Assembly: GCF_027118995.1 (NCBI RefSeq)
Contig: NZ_CP098242.1
Coordinates: 124,001-188,000 of the forward strand
Direction: 5' to 3'
Length of the DNA: 64,000 bases
Source: Oxalobacter vibrioformis
GTDB taxonomy: Bacteria; Pseudomonadota; Gammaproteobacteria; Burkholderiales; Burkholderiaceae_D
The notes below the pieces were generated by a model. The model was given only the letters and a program-made list of their open reading frames with translations, was not told where the DNA came from and did not search any database. The position numbers and the translations under genes are program-made. Positions 1 through 7,644 of this stretch are shown here, in pieces. Positions within the stretch are counted from its first letter, which is position 1, and every line of letters begins with the position of its first letter.

Positions 1-114
1 TACGCCACCAGCACCTGGTTTGATCCGGATGTGCTCACCCGTATAGAGCGCGTGCTGACCAACACCCTGCAAGCGGTATTTGGCAAGGAAATCATCATCG
101 AATTTGTCGAATAA
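1..114 (+). CDS. 3' end of an unidentified protein (partial)
   Basis: The open frame enters from outside the window and ends at TAA after 37 codons. The visible tail finishes in a short hydrophobic strand (KEIIIEFVE). I do not recognise the family from so short a piece. A strong intrinsic terminator follows 20 bp later, which supports this being the real end of a plus-strand transcript. Confidence 0.5.
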   Translation, partial: YATSTWFDPDVLTRIERVLTNTLQAVFGKEIIIEFVE

Positions 115-134
115 ACGGTTATTGCACTCATAAA

Positions 135-161
135 AAAACGGCTCCCAAAAGGAGCCGTTTT
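135..161. terminator. bidirectional rho-independent terminator
   Basis: An 11-bp perfect stem (AAAACGGCTCC / GGAGCCGTTTT) encloses a 5-base loop and is flanked by A and T runs on both sides. It lies between two convergent genes and can serve both. Confidence 0.85.
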
Positions 162-178
162 CCCCGATACCTCATGGT

Positions 179-934
179 TTACAGGAGCGCATCCGGTGAC
201 TCCGGCAGAATCTGCCCCCCGTCGACAATGATTGTCTGCCCTGTCACAAATTTTGCTTCATCTGACGCCAGGAAACAGACCGCATAACCAATATCTTCCG
301 GATCACCCAGCGTATGGGTCGGAATGGATGCCTTCATCTGGTTGAGGTAATCCTCGCCCTGCGCCTTGAGTCCTTCCGTCAGGATATTGCCCGGCATGAC
401 CGCATTGATATTGATACCAAATCTTGCATACTCCAGCGCCGCACTGCGCATGAAGCCAAGCTGCCCGGCCTTGGTCGCGCCATAGTGGCTCCACCCGGGA
501 TAACCAGTGATCGGGCCGGTGATGGAAGATGTGATGATCACACGACCGTATTTCTGCTTTTCCATCACCGCCAGGGCCGCCTGGATCAGGAAAAACATTC
601 CCTTGAGATTGACGTTGTTCATCATATCCCAGTCGGCTTCTGTCATATCCTTGAGTGTGGCCTGCGGGAAAATGCCGGTATTGGAGCAAAGAATATCGAG
701 CCTGCCATATGTTGCCACCGCATCGGTGATCACCTTTTGGCACTCATCGGCTTTCGTGACATCCAGGTGCATGAAATCCGCACCCAGTTCCCTGGCTGAC
801 GCCGCACCTGTTGTATCGTCAATATCCGCAATGATCACCTTCGCCCCGGCCTGCCGCAGTGTCCTGACAATCCCCTTGCCAATCCCCTTGGCCCCACCAG
901 AAACGAGTGCAACTTTATCCTTCAGACTGAACAT
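179..934 (-). CDS. SDR-family NAD(P)-dependent oxidoreductase (UcpA-like)
   Basis: This 251-residue classical short-chain dehydrogenase has the full family signature. The cofactor glycine motif SGGAKGIG is at residues 12-19, the structural Asn is at about 108, and the catalytic Ser136/137, Tyr151 and Lys155 are present (YGATK). The usual NNAG motif reads SNTG (84-87), a mild variation. The acidic residue after the second strand (IADID) suggests NAD rather than NADP, which is inference. The overall pattern and the C-terminal VDGG...LPE resemble E. coli UcpA, whose substrate is uncertain. The start ATG at 934 is preceded by AGGAG. It is monocistronic, convergent with the gene fragment at the window start and facing an IS nest upstream. 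Confidence 0.9.
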   Translation of the reverse strand: MFSLKDKVALVSGGAKGIGKGIVRTLRQAGAKVIIADIDDTTGAASARELGADFMHLDVTKADECQKVITDAVATYGRLDILCSNTGIFPQATLKDMTEADWDMMNNVNLKGMFFLIQAALAVMEKQKYGRVIITSSITGPITGYPGWSHYGATKAGQLGFMRSAALEYARFGININAVMPGNILTEGLKAQGEDYLNQMKASIPTHTLGDPEDIGYAVCFLASDEAKFVTGQTIIVDGGQILPESPDALL

Positions 935-1126
935 GGGCTTCTCCTGTAAAAGTGGTCCTTCATCGTGTTTATATACTGTTATAACCTAACTTTCTGAAAG
1001 AAACAATCAACGAACAATCTGTCTATCCTGATATCCGTGTGTTGATCTGTCTAGAACTCATTTCATAAATCGGCATGAATACCCTCGTTATTCAAGCCAT
1101 TGATTTGCTTATAAAAACGGTAAGTT

Positions 1127-1597
1127 GTGTGGATGAAAAGGCGACGCGCAGAACAACTTACAGACGAACAATGGGCACTTCTGGAGCCTTTGATCCCGAA
1201 ATCCGAGAGTCATCGTACCGGTCGAGGCCGTCCGGAAGTACCCACAGACCGGGACGTATTAAACGGCGTTTTCCGGGTATTGCGAACAGGCGCTGCCTGG
1301 GTGGATCTTCCTGATCGATTTCCTTCAGGATCAACGTGTTTCAGGCGTTTTTCCCGGTGGGTCAAACAAGGCGTATTACGCCATATACTGGAAGCGCTGG
1401 CACAGGACCTTGAAGAACGCGGTGGAATTGATTTATCCGAATGCTTTATAGATGGCACCTTCACAGTGGCGAAAAAAGGGGGCTCAAAGTGGGAAAGACC
1501 AGGCGGTGCAAAGGTACGAAGCTCATGGTTATTGCAGACGCTTCTGGTTTTCCACTCGCCGTGCACACGGATTCTGCTTGGCCACATGAAGTAGAAG
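1127..1597 (+). pseudogene. IS5-type transposase, 5' part, interrupted by an IS3 element
   Basis: The N-terminal part resembles IS5-family (DUF4096-type) transposases: LTDEQWALLEPLIP, a GRP segment, then DVLNGVFRVLRTGAAW. A start at GTG 1127 or ATG 1133 is possible. After KKGG the frame must move by -1 near the run AAAAAAGGGGG (about 1471-1481) to continue as KGTKLMVIADASGFPLAVHT. A frameshift at such a run is used by some IS5 subgroups, but here it could equally be decay. The reading frame stops where the IS3 element begins at 1598. The C-terminal part resumes after that element. Confidence 0.8.
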
Positions 1598-1680
1598 TGG
1601 CCCCGGGAATTAGGACAGATTTATAAGTGAGTTTTTTGCTTCACAATAGTGGCTGCGAAGCAGTCAAAGGGAGCGAAATC

Positions 1681-1986
1681 ATGAGCAAAAGAAGCAGAAG
1701 AAACCATTCAAGCGTATTCAAGGGCAAAGTGGCGCTGGCGGCGCTCAGGGGAGACAGGACGATAGCCGAGATAGCACAACAGTATGAAATTCACCCCAAC
1801 CTGGTCACCGAATGGAAACGACAGTTGCAAGAGAACGCTGGCCATGTTTTTGAAGGCAAGAAGCCCGTTGGCAAGGCAGGTCCGGATTTGAAGGTACTGC
1901 ATGCCAAGATTGGTCAACAGGCGCTGGAAATCGATTTTTTAAGCGGCGCGCTCACCAAGGCGGGATTGCTGAGCGCAAAAGAATGA
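1681..1986 (+). CDS. IS3-family transposase OrfA
   Basis: This is a small basic DNA-binding protein of 101 residues from the ATG at 1681, chosen because GGGAGCG lies just upstream. The helix-turn-helix is in the first half (IAEIAQQYEIHPNLVTEWK), followed by a leucine-zipper-like region (LHAKIGQQALEIDFLSGAL). The stop TGA overlaps the orfB start as ATGA, so orfB may be translated by coupling or by the frameshift typical of IS3. The frame is intact, so the element could still be mobile. Confidence 0.85.
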   Translation: MSKRSRRNHSSVFKGKVALAALRGDRTIAEIAQQYEIHPNLVTEWKRQLQENAGHVFEGKKPVGKAGPDLKVLHAKIGQQALEIDFLSGALTKAGLLSAKE

Positions 1987-2813
1987 TAGACCGTACCCAC
2001 AACTTGTCGGTTGTCCGGCAATGCCAGATATTGTCACTTTCCAGATCGACGGCCTACTACCGATCCTGTGAGACAAGGCCGGAAGACCTTGCTCTCATGC
2101 GCCGAATGGACGAGTTGCATCTTGAGTATCCGTTTGCGGGCAGCCGGATGCTGCGCGACCTGTTGCGTTTTGAGGGGTATGAAGTTGGCAGAAAGCGCAT
2201 TGGCACGCTGATGAAGAAGATGGGGATATCGGCGATCTACAGGAAGCCCAATACCAGTCGGCGTCATCCGGCCCATCCGGTTTATCCGTACCTGCTGCGC
2301 AATCTGGAGATCACCCGTCCCAATCATGTGTGGGCAGGAGACATCACCTATATTCCGATGAAACGCGGGTTTGTTTATCTGTTCGCCGTGATGGATTGGG
2401 CCAGCCGCAAAGTGCTGTCCTGGCGTATATCGAACACCCTGACAGCGGACTTCTGTATCGAAGCACTCGAGGAAGCAATCCACCGCCATGGCAGGCCGGA
2501 TATCTTCAATACCGACCAGGGCAGTCAGTTCACCAGCCTGGAATTTACGCAGCTGCTCAAAGCCCATCAGATTGCCATCAGCATGGATGGCAAGGGTGCC
2601 TGGCGGGATAACGTGTTTGTTGAGCGCCTGTGGAAAACCCTCAAGTATGAGGATATTTATCTGCGTGCCTATGACACGGTAAGCGCGGTAAAACAGGGGA
2701 TCGGGCGCTATCTTGATTTTTATAACCGGAAACGGCCACACCAATCGCTTGACGGCATACCACCGGATCGGTTTTACTATGACAACCTGCACCAGCCGGA
2801 AATGGCAGCGTAG
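1983..2813 (+). CDS. IS3-family transposase OrfB (DDE integrase)
   Basis: This is a 276-residue rve-type integrase catalytic subunit. An HTH_21-like segment (LEYPFAGSRMLRDLL) precedes the catalytic core. All three acidic residues are visible: Asp in WAGDITYIP, Asp in FNTDQGSQFTS, and Glu in VERLWKTLKYE with the normal spacing of about 35 from the second Asp. The C-terminus has the typical YNRKRPHQSL...P motif. It overlaps orfA by 4 bp. Nothing is obviously broken, so it is probably functional. Confidence 0.9.
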   Translation: MIDRTHNLSVVRQCQILSLSRSTAYYRSCETRPEDLALMRRMDELHLEYPFAGSRMLRDLLRFEGYEVGRKRIGTLMKKMGISAIYRKPNTSRRHPAHPVYPYLLRNLEITRPNHVWAGDITYIPMKRGFVYLFAVMDWASRKVLSWRISNTLTADFCIEALEEAIHRHGRPDIFNTDQGSQFTSLEFTQLLKAHQIAISMDGKGAWRDNVFVERLWKTLKYEDIYLRAYDTVSAVKQGIGRYLDFYNRKRPHQSLDGIPPDRFYYDNLHQPEMAA

Positions 2814-2942
2814 GTGATGAACGGGTTACCCACCGCACTCGCCTCCAGCACCTTTATTGCTGAAGGCGGCACCGTGGATAACCCTTTAACCGCAAGGAAC
2901 ACACTTAAGCAGGACAAAATCCTGTCCAAACAATCGGAGCCA

Positions 2943-3148
2943 CTTCTCTTGGCGGGGTCGAAATGATTGCGCCTCACAGGAAGAACCGCAAGCGCCCTGC
3001 CACCCAGGATGGCCGCGCATTGCGCCATTACAAAAGACGCTGGAAAATAGAGCGCCTGTTTGCATGGCTCAACAAATACAAACGGGCCATAACCCGGTGG
3101 GACAGGTGCCACGAGCGTTTCACTGCTTTTGTTCATCTCGCTTTCAAG
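2943..3148 (+). pseudogene. IS5-type transposase, 3' part
   Basis: After the IS3 right end the frame reads [16 protein letters not shown], then [21 protein letters not shown] and FVHLAF. This is the C-terminal catalytic region of the same IS5-type transposase as at 1127, including the conserved YKRRWKIER...W block. The middle of the protein is missing. At about 3148 the frame runs without interruption into the tail of a different (IS3-type) transposase, giving a chimeric open frame 2963-3478. Confidence 0.75.
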
Positions 3149-3511
3149 CGTGCGCTGAAACAACGGCAAAGCAACCTGCCACTGATTCATCATTCGGATA
3201 GGGGAATCCAGTACTGTTCATCACTATACCAAAGCCTCCATGCCAGGCACAACGTCACCTGTTCCATGACGGATGGCTATGATTGCTACCAGAATGCCCT
3301 GGCTGAGCGGGTCAATGGCATCCTCAAGAGTGAATTTCTCCTTCACAAACCAAAAGATATTCACGAGGCCAGAAAAATGATTGCGCAATCTGTCGATGTC
3401 TACAATCACAAACGTCCTCATCTCAGCTTAAAATATAAAACGCCCGATGCCGTGCATCAGGCGTTCTTTGATTCATAAAATCCGTCAACCTATTTCAGGA
3501 CGGGACACTGT
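3149..3511 (+). repeat. 363-bp IS3 right-end fragment, direct repeat of 6659-7021
   Basis: This piece is nearly identical to the right end of the IS3 element at 5785-7021, with about four differences visible by eye. It encodes the C-terminal 110 residues of OrfB ([33 protein letters not shown]) and the terminal sequence CAGGACGGGACA. Here the frame is intact, whereas the 6.6-kb copy has a one-base insertion (GGCATC-A-CTCAAG). The two copies are in direct orientation and flank rfbB, rfbC and the small secreted gene. Confidence 0.85.
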
Positions 3512-3517
3512 CTTCTG

Positions 3518-4577
3518 TCAGGCATACTGTTTTTTAATCCACTGGTGGAATTTTTCGTCAGACACTCTCTCTATCCAAGCAGTATTTTCAAGATACCATT
3601 CCACTGTCATTTTCAAGCCTGTCTCAAAGTGTATCGAAGGCACCCATCCCATCTCATCCCATATACGGGTTGCATCAATCGCATAACGCCGGTCATGCCC
3701 CGGCCTGTCCGCTACAAAACTCAGCAGGGCACTGTAGCTGCCCCCCCCCTTCGCGCGGGCACAGCTCATCAAGAATCCGGCACAGGCACATCACCACCTC
3801 GATATTGCGTTTCTGGTTCAGCCCGCCGATATTGTAAGTCCTGCCGATCTTCCCACGCTCCAGCACGAGACGCAGCGCACTGCAATGATCCTTCACATGC
3901 AGCCAGTCACGGATCTGCATGCCATCACCATAAAGCGGCAGCGGCTTTCCCGAAAGCGCATTGTGGATCATGATCGGAACCAGCTTTTCCGGGTACTGGT
4001 AAGGGCCGTAATTATTCGAGCAACGTGTCGTGATAGCCGGCAGCCCATGCGTCCGGTGCATCGAGCGAACCAGATGGTCTGCTGCTGCCTTGCTGGCTGC
4101 ATAGGGACTGCTGGGCGAATAAGGAGAGCTTTCCGTAAATGCCGGCACCGCTTCCTCCAAAGACCCGAACACCTCATCTGTCGAGACATGCAGAAAACGG
4201 AAACGCATCCGCTTTTCTTCACGTGCTACAGCAAAATACTGCCGGCAGGCTTCCAGAAGATGTGACGTCCCTACGATATTGGTCTGCACAAAATCTTCCA
4301 TCAGCCTGATCGAACGATCCACATGCGTTTCTGCGGCCAGATTAATGACAGCCCTGATTCTGTGCTCATGCAGCAGATCAGTCACCAGCTCGATGTCGCC
4401 GATATCACCCTTGACAAAAATATGGCGCGGATCATCTTCAATCGACTTGAGGCTTTCCAGATGCCCGGCATACGTCAGCTTGTCCAGATTTACCACCGGC
4501 TCATTCGAGGCCGCCAGCCAGTCCAGTACAAAATTGGATCCGATAAATCCGGCACCGCCGGTCACGAGAATCGTCAT
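3518..4577 (-). pseudogene. rfbB: dTDP-glucose 4,6-dehydratase, frameshifted at a C9/G9 run
   Basis: The first 280 or so codons match RmlB/RfbB, which converts dTDP-glucose to dTDP-4-keto-6-deoxyglucose in dTDP-rhamnose synthesis. Visible are the NAD motif TGGAGFIGSNF, STDEVFGSL with the catalytic Asp-Glu pair, YxxxK (YAASK), and RCSNNYGPYQ. The tail (PGHDRRYAIDATRIWDELGW-like, then TVEWYLEN) is in another frame. The two join at the run of nine C (plus strand) at 3741-3749. The joined product would be about 350 residues, close to the family length. ATG 4577 is preferred over GTG 4586 because GTGAGGG precedes it. The gene is divergent from rfbC. The stop lies only 7 bp from the end of the IS3 fragment, so downstream rfb genes may have been lost. 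It is either phase-variable, a true pseudogene or an assembly error. Confidence 0.85.
3741..3749. repeat. homopolymer of nine C within rfbB
   Basis: Nine consecutive C on the plus strand (nine G in the coding strand) lie exactly where the rfbB reading frame shifts. Homopolymer G/C tracts are classic slipped-strand phase-variation sites. Confidence 0.9.
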
Positions 4578-4737
4578 GGCCCTCACACCAGGTTCAGGAA
4601 CTCCTCTTCACTGTGTATATGTATAATACGCAGGCTTACATCAGGAGGCATTTGTTTTTATTGTGTATTCATTGTATCGAAAACTTTCTTTTCGCCAATA
4701 CCCTTTCACAATAAAACATGAAAATTACTGTTAAAAC

Positions 4738-5286
4738 ATGAAAAAATCCCCTACCGCCCTGCCGGATGTCATCATGCTCGAGCCCATAAAACACGGGGAT
4801 TCGCGGGGCTTTTTCCTGGAAAGCTATAACAGCAGGGATTTTGAATCGGCAATTGGTATTTATGCAACATTTGTCCAGGATAACCATGCCCTTTCAAAAA
4901 AAGGCGTCCTGCGCGGCCTGCATTACCAGCTCCCTCCTTATGCCCAGGGCAAGCTTGTGCGGGTAACCCGCGGTGCCATCTTTGACGTGGCCGTTGACCT
5001 GCGGCGCTCCTCCCCCACCTTCGGCCAATGGACAGGCGAAATCCTCTCTGCGGAAAACGGCCGCCAGATGTGGATACCCGAAGGCTTCGCCCACGGCTAC
5101 CTTGCACTGACTGACAATGCCGAATGCCTCTACAAGGTCACCGCATTCTACGCACCCGAAGCAGAACGCACCATCGCCTGGGATGACCCCGCCATCGGCA
5201 TCGCATGGCCCGGGGAGTTACCCCCCATTCTCTCGGAAAAAGACAGGCAGGGGGTATCACTCGGTGAGGCCGAAATATTCGGATAA
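4738..5286 (+). CDS. rfbC: dTDP-4-dehydrorhamnose 3,5-epimerase
   Basis: This is a 182-residue cupin-fold epimerase acting two steps after glucose-1-phosphate activation in dTDP-L-rhamnose synthesis. Conserved RmlC blocks are present: LRGLHYQ with the catalytic His, VRVTRGAIFDVAVDLRRSSPTFG, the PEGFAHGYLAL block, and the C-terminal DDPAIGIAWP. Length matches the family. It starts at the ATG at 4738, 160 bp from the divergent rfbB start. rfbA and rfbD are not in the window, so the pathway must be completed elsewhere or is incomplete. The intergenic AT-rich stretch 4620-4737 presumably holds both promoters. Confidence 0.93.
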   Translation: MKKSPTALPDVIMLEPIKHGDSRGFFLESYNSRDFESAIGIYATFVQDNHALSKKGVLRGLHYQLPPYAQGKLVRVTRGAIFDVAVDLRRSSPTFGQWTGEILSAENGRQMWIPEGFAHGYLALTDNAECLYKVTAFYAPEAERTIAWDDPAIGIAWPGELPPILSEKDRQGVSLGEAEIFG

Positions 5287-5316
5287 GAGACAAAAAAACA
5301 CGACAGGATACGCCCC

Positions 5317-5571
5317 ATGAAAAAGACACTTGCCTTACTCGCTACTACCCTGCTGCTGACCAGCCCGTTTTCCGCCATTACCGCCAGCGACAAGCCTGAA
5401 AAAAAGCTGGAAACGACAGAGAAAAAACCGCCCCAAAAACGCGGCGTCACCTGCTCACGTGATCCCGACACCGGCATGAAATTCTGTATCGGCTCCTTTA
5501 CGGAGTATAGCTCATCCGGCGGCCTGTGCTGCCACCATGACATGAAGACAGGAGAGAAGTACTGTCATTGA
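5317..5571 (+). CDS. small secreted cysteine-containing protein
   Basis: An 84-residue protein with a clear signal peptide (KK, then a hydrophobic stretch LALLATTLLLTSPFSA, cleavage likely near ITA-S at 22-24). The mature part has a charged Lys/Glu stretch and a C-terminal domain with five cysteines (VTCS, KFCIG, LCCH, YCH), suggesting disulfides or metal binding in the periplasm. I do not recognise a family. It starts 30 bp after rfbC in the same direction and may be co-transcribed. A family-A repeat follows directly. Confidence 0.7.
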   Translation: MKKTLALLATTLLLTSPFSAITASDKPEKKLETTEKKPPQKRGVTCSRDPDTGMKFCIGSFTEYSSSGGLCCHHDMKTGEKYCH

Positions 5572-5577
5572 GGGGTA

Positions 5578-5784
5578 AGGGGTCGTGGTGACGCGATGGC
5601 AGGCGCGTTTTGTTGTTATTACCCTACGCGTAGTGGGTACTCTACGATCAGATTAATCCTCTATTTATCCTCATAAGGTGGGTGGCTGACCGGCGGCAGG
5701 TTACTTTTTGCCCGGCATGTACAGACAAAAAGTAACCCAAAAGTGCCGTGCGGACTTCTCGTCCCCCGCTGTGCGGGGGATTCA
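5578..5784. repeat. family-A interspersed repeat, copy 1, cut by an IS3 element
   Basis: The copy begins with GACGCGATGGCAGGCGCGTTTTGTTGTTATTACCC, includes CATAAGGTGGGTGGCTGACCGGCGGCAGGTTACTTTTTG and its mate ACAAAAAGTAACCC, then AAAAGTGCCGTGCGGACTTCTCGTCCCC and a GC hairpin (CCCCCGC..GCGGGGG). It stops where the IS3-like element starts, at TGACAC near 5785. Related copies are at 16066, 21590, 27650, 36185, 41009 and 51110. Confidence 0.8.
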
Positions 5785-5816
5785 TGACACTTTTTTCCAC
5801 TTGAAAGGAGAAGTCA

Positions 5817-6175
5817 ATGGGAGATTGGGTTAAACGCACCCAGCGGGATTACACAATGGCTTTTAAACTGACCGTTGTAGAGCAGGTTGAAAAAAGGGGA
5901 AATGACAGCAAAAGAGGCGCAGGAGCGCTATGGCATCCAGGGCAGATCAACCGTCTTAGTCTGGTTACGCAAGCACGGACGGATGAATTGGCATAAACTG
6001 GGGAGATCCGGTCTCAAGAGAAACATTATGGATTCCGAAAAGCGCCCACAGACACCGGAACAGCGGATCAAAGAACTTGAGCAAGAACTCAAGGAAGCCA
6101 ATCTCAAAGCACAGCTGTTTGAATCCATGCCGGACATTATCAAGACAGAGTATGGAGTAAAGCTGTCAAAAAAGC
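5817..6175 (+). pseudogene. IS3-family OrfA, frameshifted
   Basis: Starting at ATG 5817 the protein begins MGDWVKRTQRDYTMAFKL, but the frame is lost after about 25 codons at AAAAAAGGGGA (5889-5899). In the other frame it resumes as KGEMTAKEAQERYGI, GRSTVLVWLRKHG and a coiled coil (PEQRIKELEQELKEANLKAQLF). This is the usual OrfA layout of HTH followed by leucine zipper. A heptamer of A AAA AAG type lies near 6168-6174, where OrfAB fusion by frameshift would be expected. Confidence 0.75.
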
Positions 6176-6179
6176 ATAG

Positions 6180-6991
6180 CGCAAGCCTGCCGGTTTGTCG
6201 GCATCAGCCGCCAGGCCTGTTACCAGAGAAAAGCGCGGGAATTACGTAAAGAGGCTCTGGGAGAACAGATTCTAAAGCGAGTTCGCCATGAACGGATGAT
6301 TCAGCCCAGGCCTGGCACCAGAAAACTCTACGCCATGCTCAAGCCGGAGGGCATCCTTGTGGGACGGGACGCCCTGTTTGACCTGTTAAAACAGGCAAGG
6401 CTACTTGTTCCCAATCGCCGGGCGTATCACAAGACGACCTATAGTCATCACCGTTTCCGTAGACATCCGAATCTGCTAAACGGAGCATCTCGCCGGATAA
6501 TCCGCCGTCCTGAAGAAGTCTGGGTAGCTGATATTACGTATATCCCGACACGGGAGCGGTTTGTCTACCTGAGTCTGGTAACAGATGCCTATTCCAGAAA
6601 GATCGTGGGATACCATGTTCATCCGGCATTGCAGACAGAAGAAGTTGCCGTAGCCTTAAAGCGTGCGCTGAAACAACGGCAAAGCAACCTGCCACTGATT
6701 CATCATTCGGATAAGGGAATCCAGTACTGTTCATCACTATACCAAAGCCTCCATGCCAGGCACAACGTCACCTGTTCCATGACAGATGGCTATGATTGCT
6801 ACCAGAATGCCCTGGCTGAGCGGGTCAATGGCATCACTCAAGAGTGAATTTCTCCTTCACAAACCAAAAGATATTCACGAGGCCAGAAAAATGATTGCGC
6901 AATCTGTCGATGTCTACAATCACAAACGTCCTCATCTCAGCTTAAAATATGAAACGCCCGATGCCGTGCATCAGGCGTTCTTTGATTCATA
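6180..6991 (+). pseudogene. IS3-family OrfB, frameshifted
   Basis: The frame reads ACRFVGISRQACYQRK, then GTRKLYAMLKPEGI, WVADITYIPTRERFVYLSLV with the first catalytic Asp, HHSDKGIQYCS with the second Asp, and [10 protein letters not shown] with the Glu. A single extra A (GGCATCACTCAAG against GGCATCCTCAAG at 3319) ends the frame after VNGI. The true tail [13 protein letters not shown]...[10 protein letters not shown] follows in another frame. The copy at 3149 lacks this insertion. Confidence 0.8.
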
Positions 6992-7074
6992 AAATCCGTC
7001 AACCTATTTCAGGACGGGACAGCCACCACCCGGGACAAAGCATCCGATAGCAGATACTACAAAACCCTCCCCCG

Positions 7075-7644
7075 TTACTTCACCAGTAAATCCTTGATCA
7101 TGCTGACCACCGGCGCAGGATTTCCCCACCGGTTAAAACACAGATCGTACACCTCTTTCCCGTCTTCCACCGAAGACCATTCATGTTCTGTTGTGAGCAT
7201 GGTGTGCAGCCTGTCTTCCAGTTGACGGGTATCCTTTTCATCTTTTCTTTGTGCCAGCCGGGCGATTCGCTTTTCTGTCGGTGCAGACACCCATACCGGG
7301 ATATGCAGCCACCCCTCATTGGCGGTACAGAATTCCTGTATCTGCTGTCTTCCTAACGGGGTAACACCCAATACCAGGGGCTTTCCCAGCTTTTTCTTTT
7401 TATCTGCTTCCTCAACAGAAAGACCATACATATTGCCTTCAAACCGGATCGTTTCCACCATGGGTATTTTGGCAAATTCCGCTGCGCTTTCCACGAAAAA
7501 ATAATCCTCGTCTGTTTCTCCCTCCCTTCGTTTTCTCGTGGTGTGTGAAATCAGCCTGACAAAACCGTTTTCAGACATATAGTTTTCGAGATATGTCTTA
7601 CCAGAACAAGAGGGGCCTGTGATTGTTACGATTGGAGTTATCAT
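7075..7644 (-). CDS. guanylate-kinase-like P-loop protein
   Basis: This 189-residue protein has the guanylate-kinase layout: P-loop GPSCSGKT at residues 10-17, then SHTTRKRREGETDEDYFFV, which matches the GMP-binding block (TTR.pR.gE.dG.dY.Fv). The C-terminal half is less typical and ends without the usual gmk tail. It stands alone next to an IS rather than with rpoZ/spoT, so it is more likely an accessory or phage-derived NMP-kinase homologue than the housekeeping gmk. A good ribosome site (AAAGGAAA) precedes ATG 7644. Substrate is not established. Confidence 0.7.
   Translation of the reverse strand: MITPIVTITGPSCSGKTYLENYMSENGFVRLISHTTRKRREGETDEDYFFVESAAEFAKIPMVETIRFEGNMYGLSVEEADKKKKLGKPLVLGVTPLGRQQIQEFCTANEGWLHIPVWVSAPTEKRIARLAQRKDEKDTRQLEDRLHTMLTTEHEWSSVEDGKEVYDLCFNRWGNPAPVVSMIKDLLVK

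Larger units (their letters stand above)
1598..2942 (+). mobile_element. complete IS3-family insertion sequence inside an IS5-type transposase gene
   Basis: The element starts TGGCCCCGGGAATTAGGACAG and ends CTGTCCAAACAATCGGAGCCA, which are imperfect terminal inverted repeats with the TG...CA ends normal for IS3. Length is about 1.34 kb and it carries the two overlapping frames orfA and orfB, both open. It sits inside the IS5-type transposase gene. The inverted repeats can be extended by 3 bases (AAG / CTT), so the exact ends and any target duplication are uncertain. About 130 bp of the host IS5 gene seem missing at the insertion point, judged from the usual protein spacing. Confidence 0.8.
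5785..7021 (+). mobile_element. decayed IS3-family element
   Basis: The right end CAGGACGGGACA is shared with the fragment at 3149-3511. The left end is placed at about 5785 because the family-A repeat diverges from its sister copies there, and the element could begin TGACACTTTTTTCC; this boundary is inference. Both transposase frames are disrupted by small indels, so the element cannot move by itself. Confidence 0.7.

Noticed and set aside
1471..1481. Proof of programmed frameshifting in the IS5-type transposase
   Set aside because: The AAAAAAGGGGG run fits such a site, but the gene is interrupted and decayed, so function cannot be claimed.
3447..3973. Plus-strand frames across rfbB
   Set aside because: They are opposite to the well-conserved dTDP-glucose dehydratase sequence and have no features.
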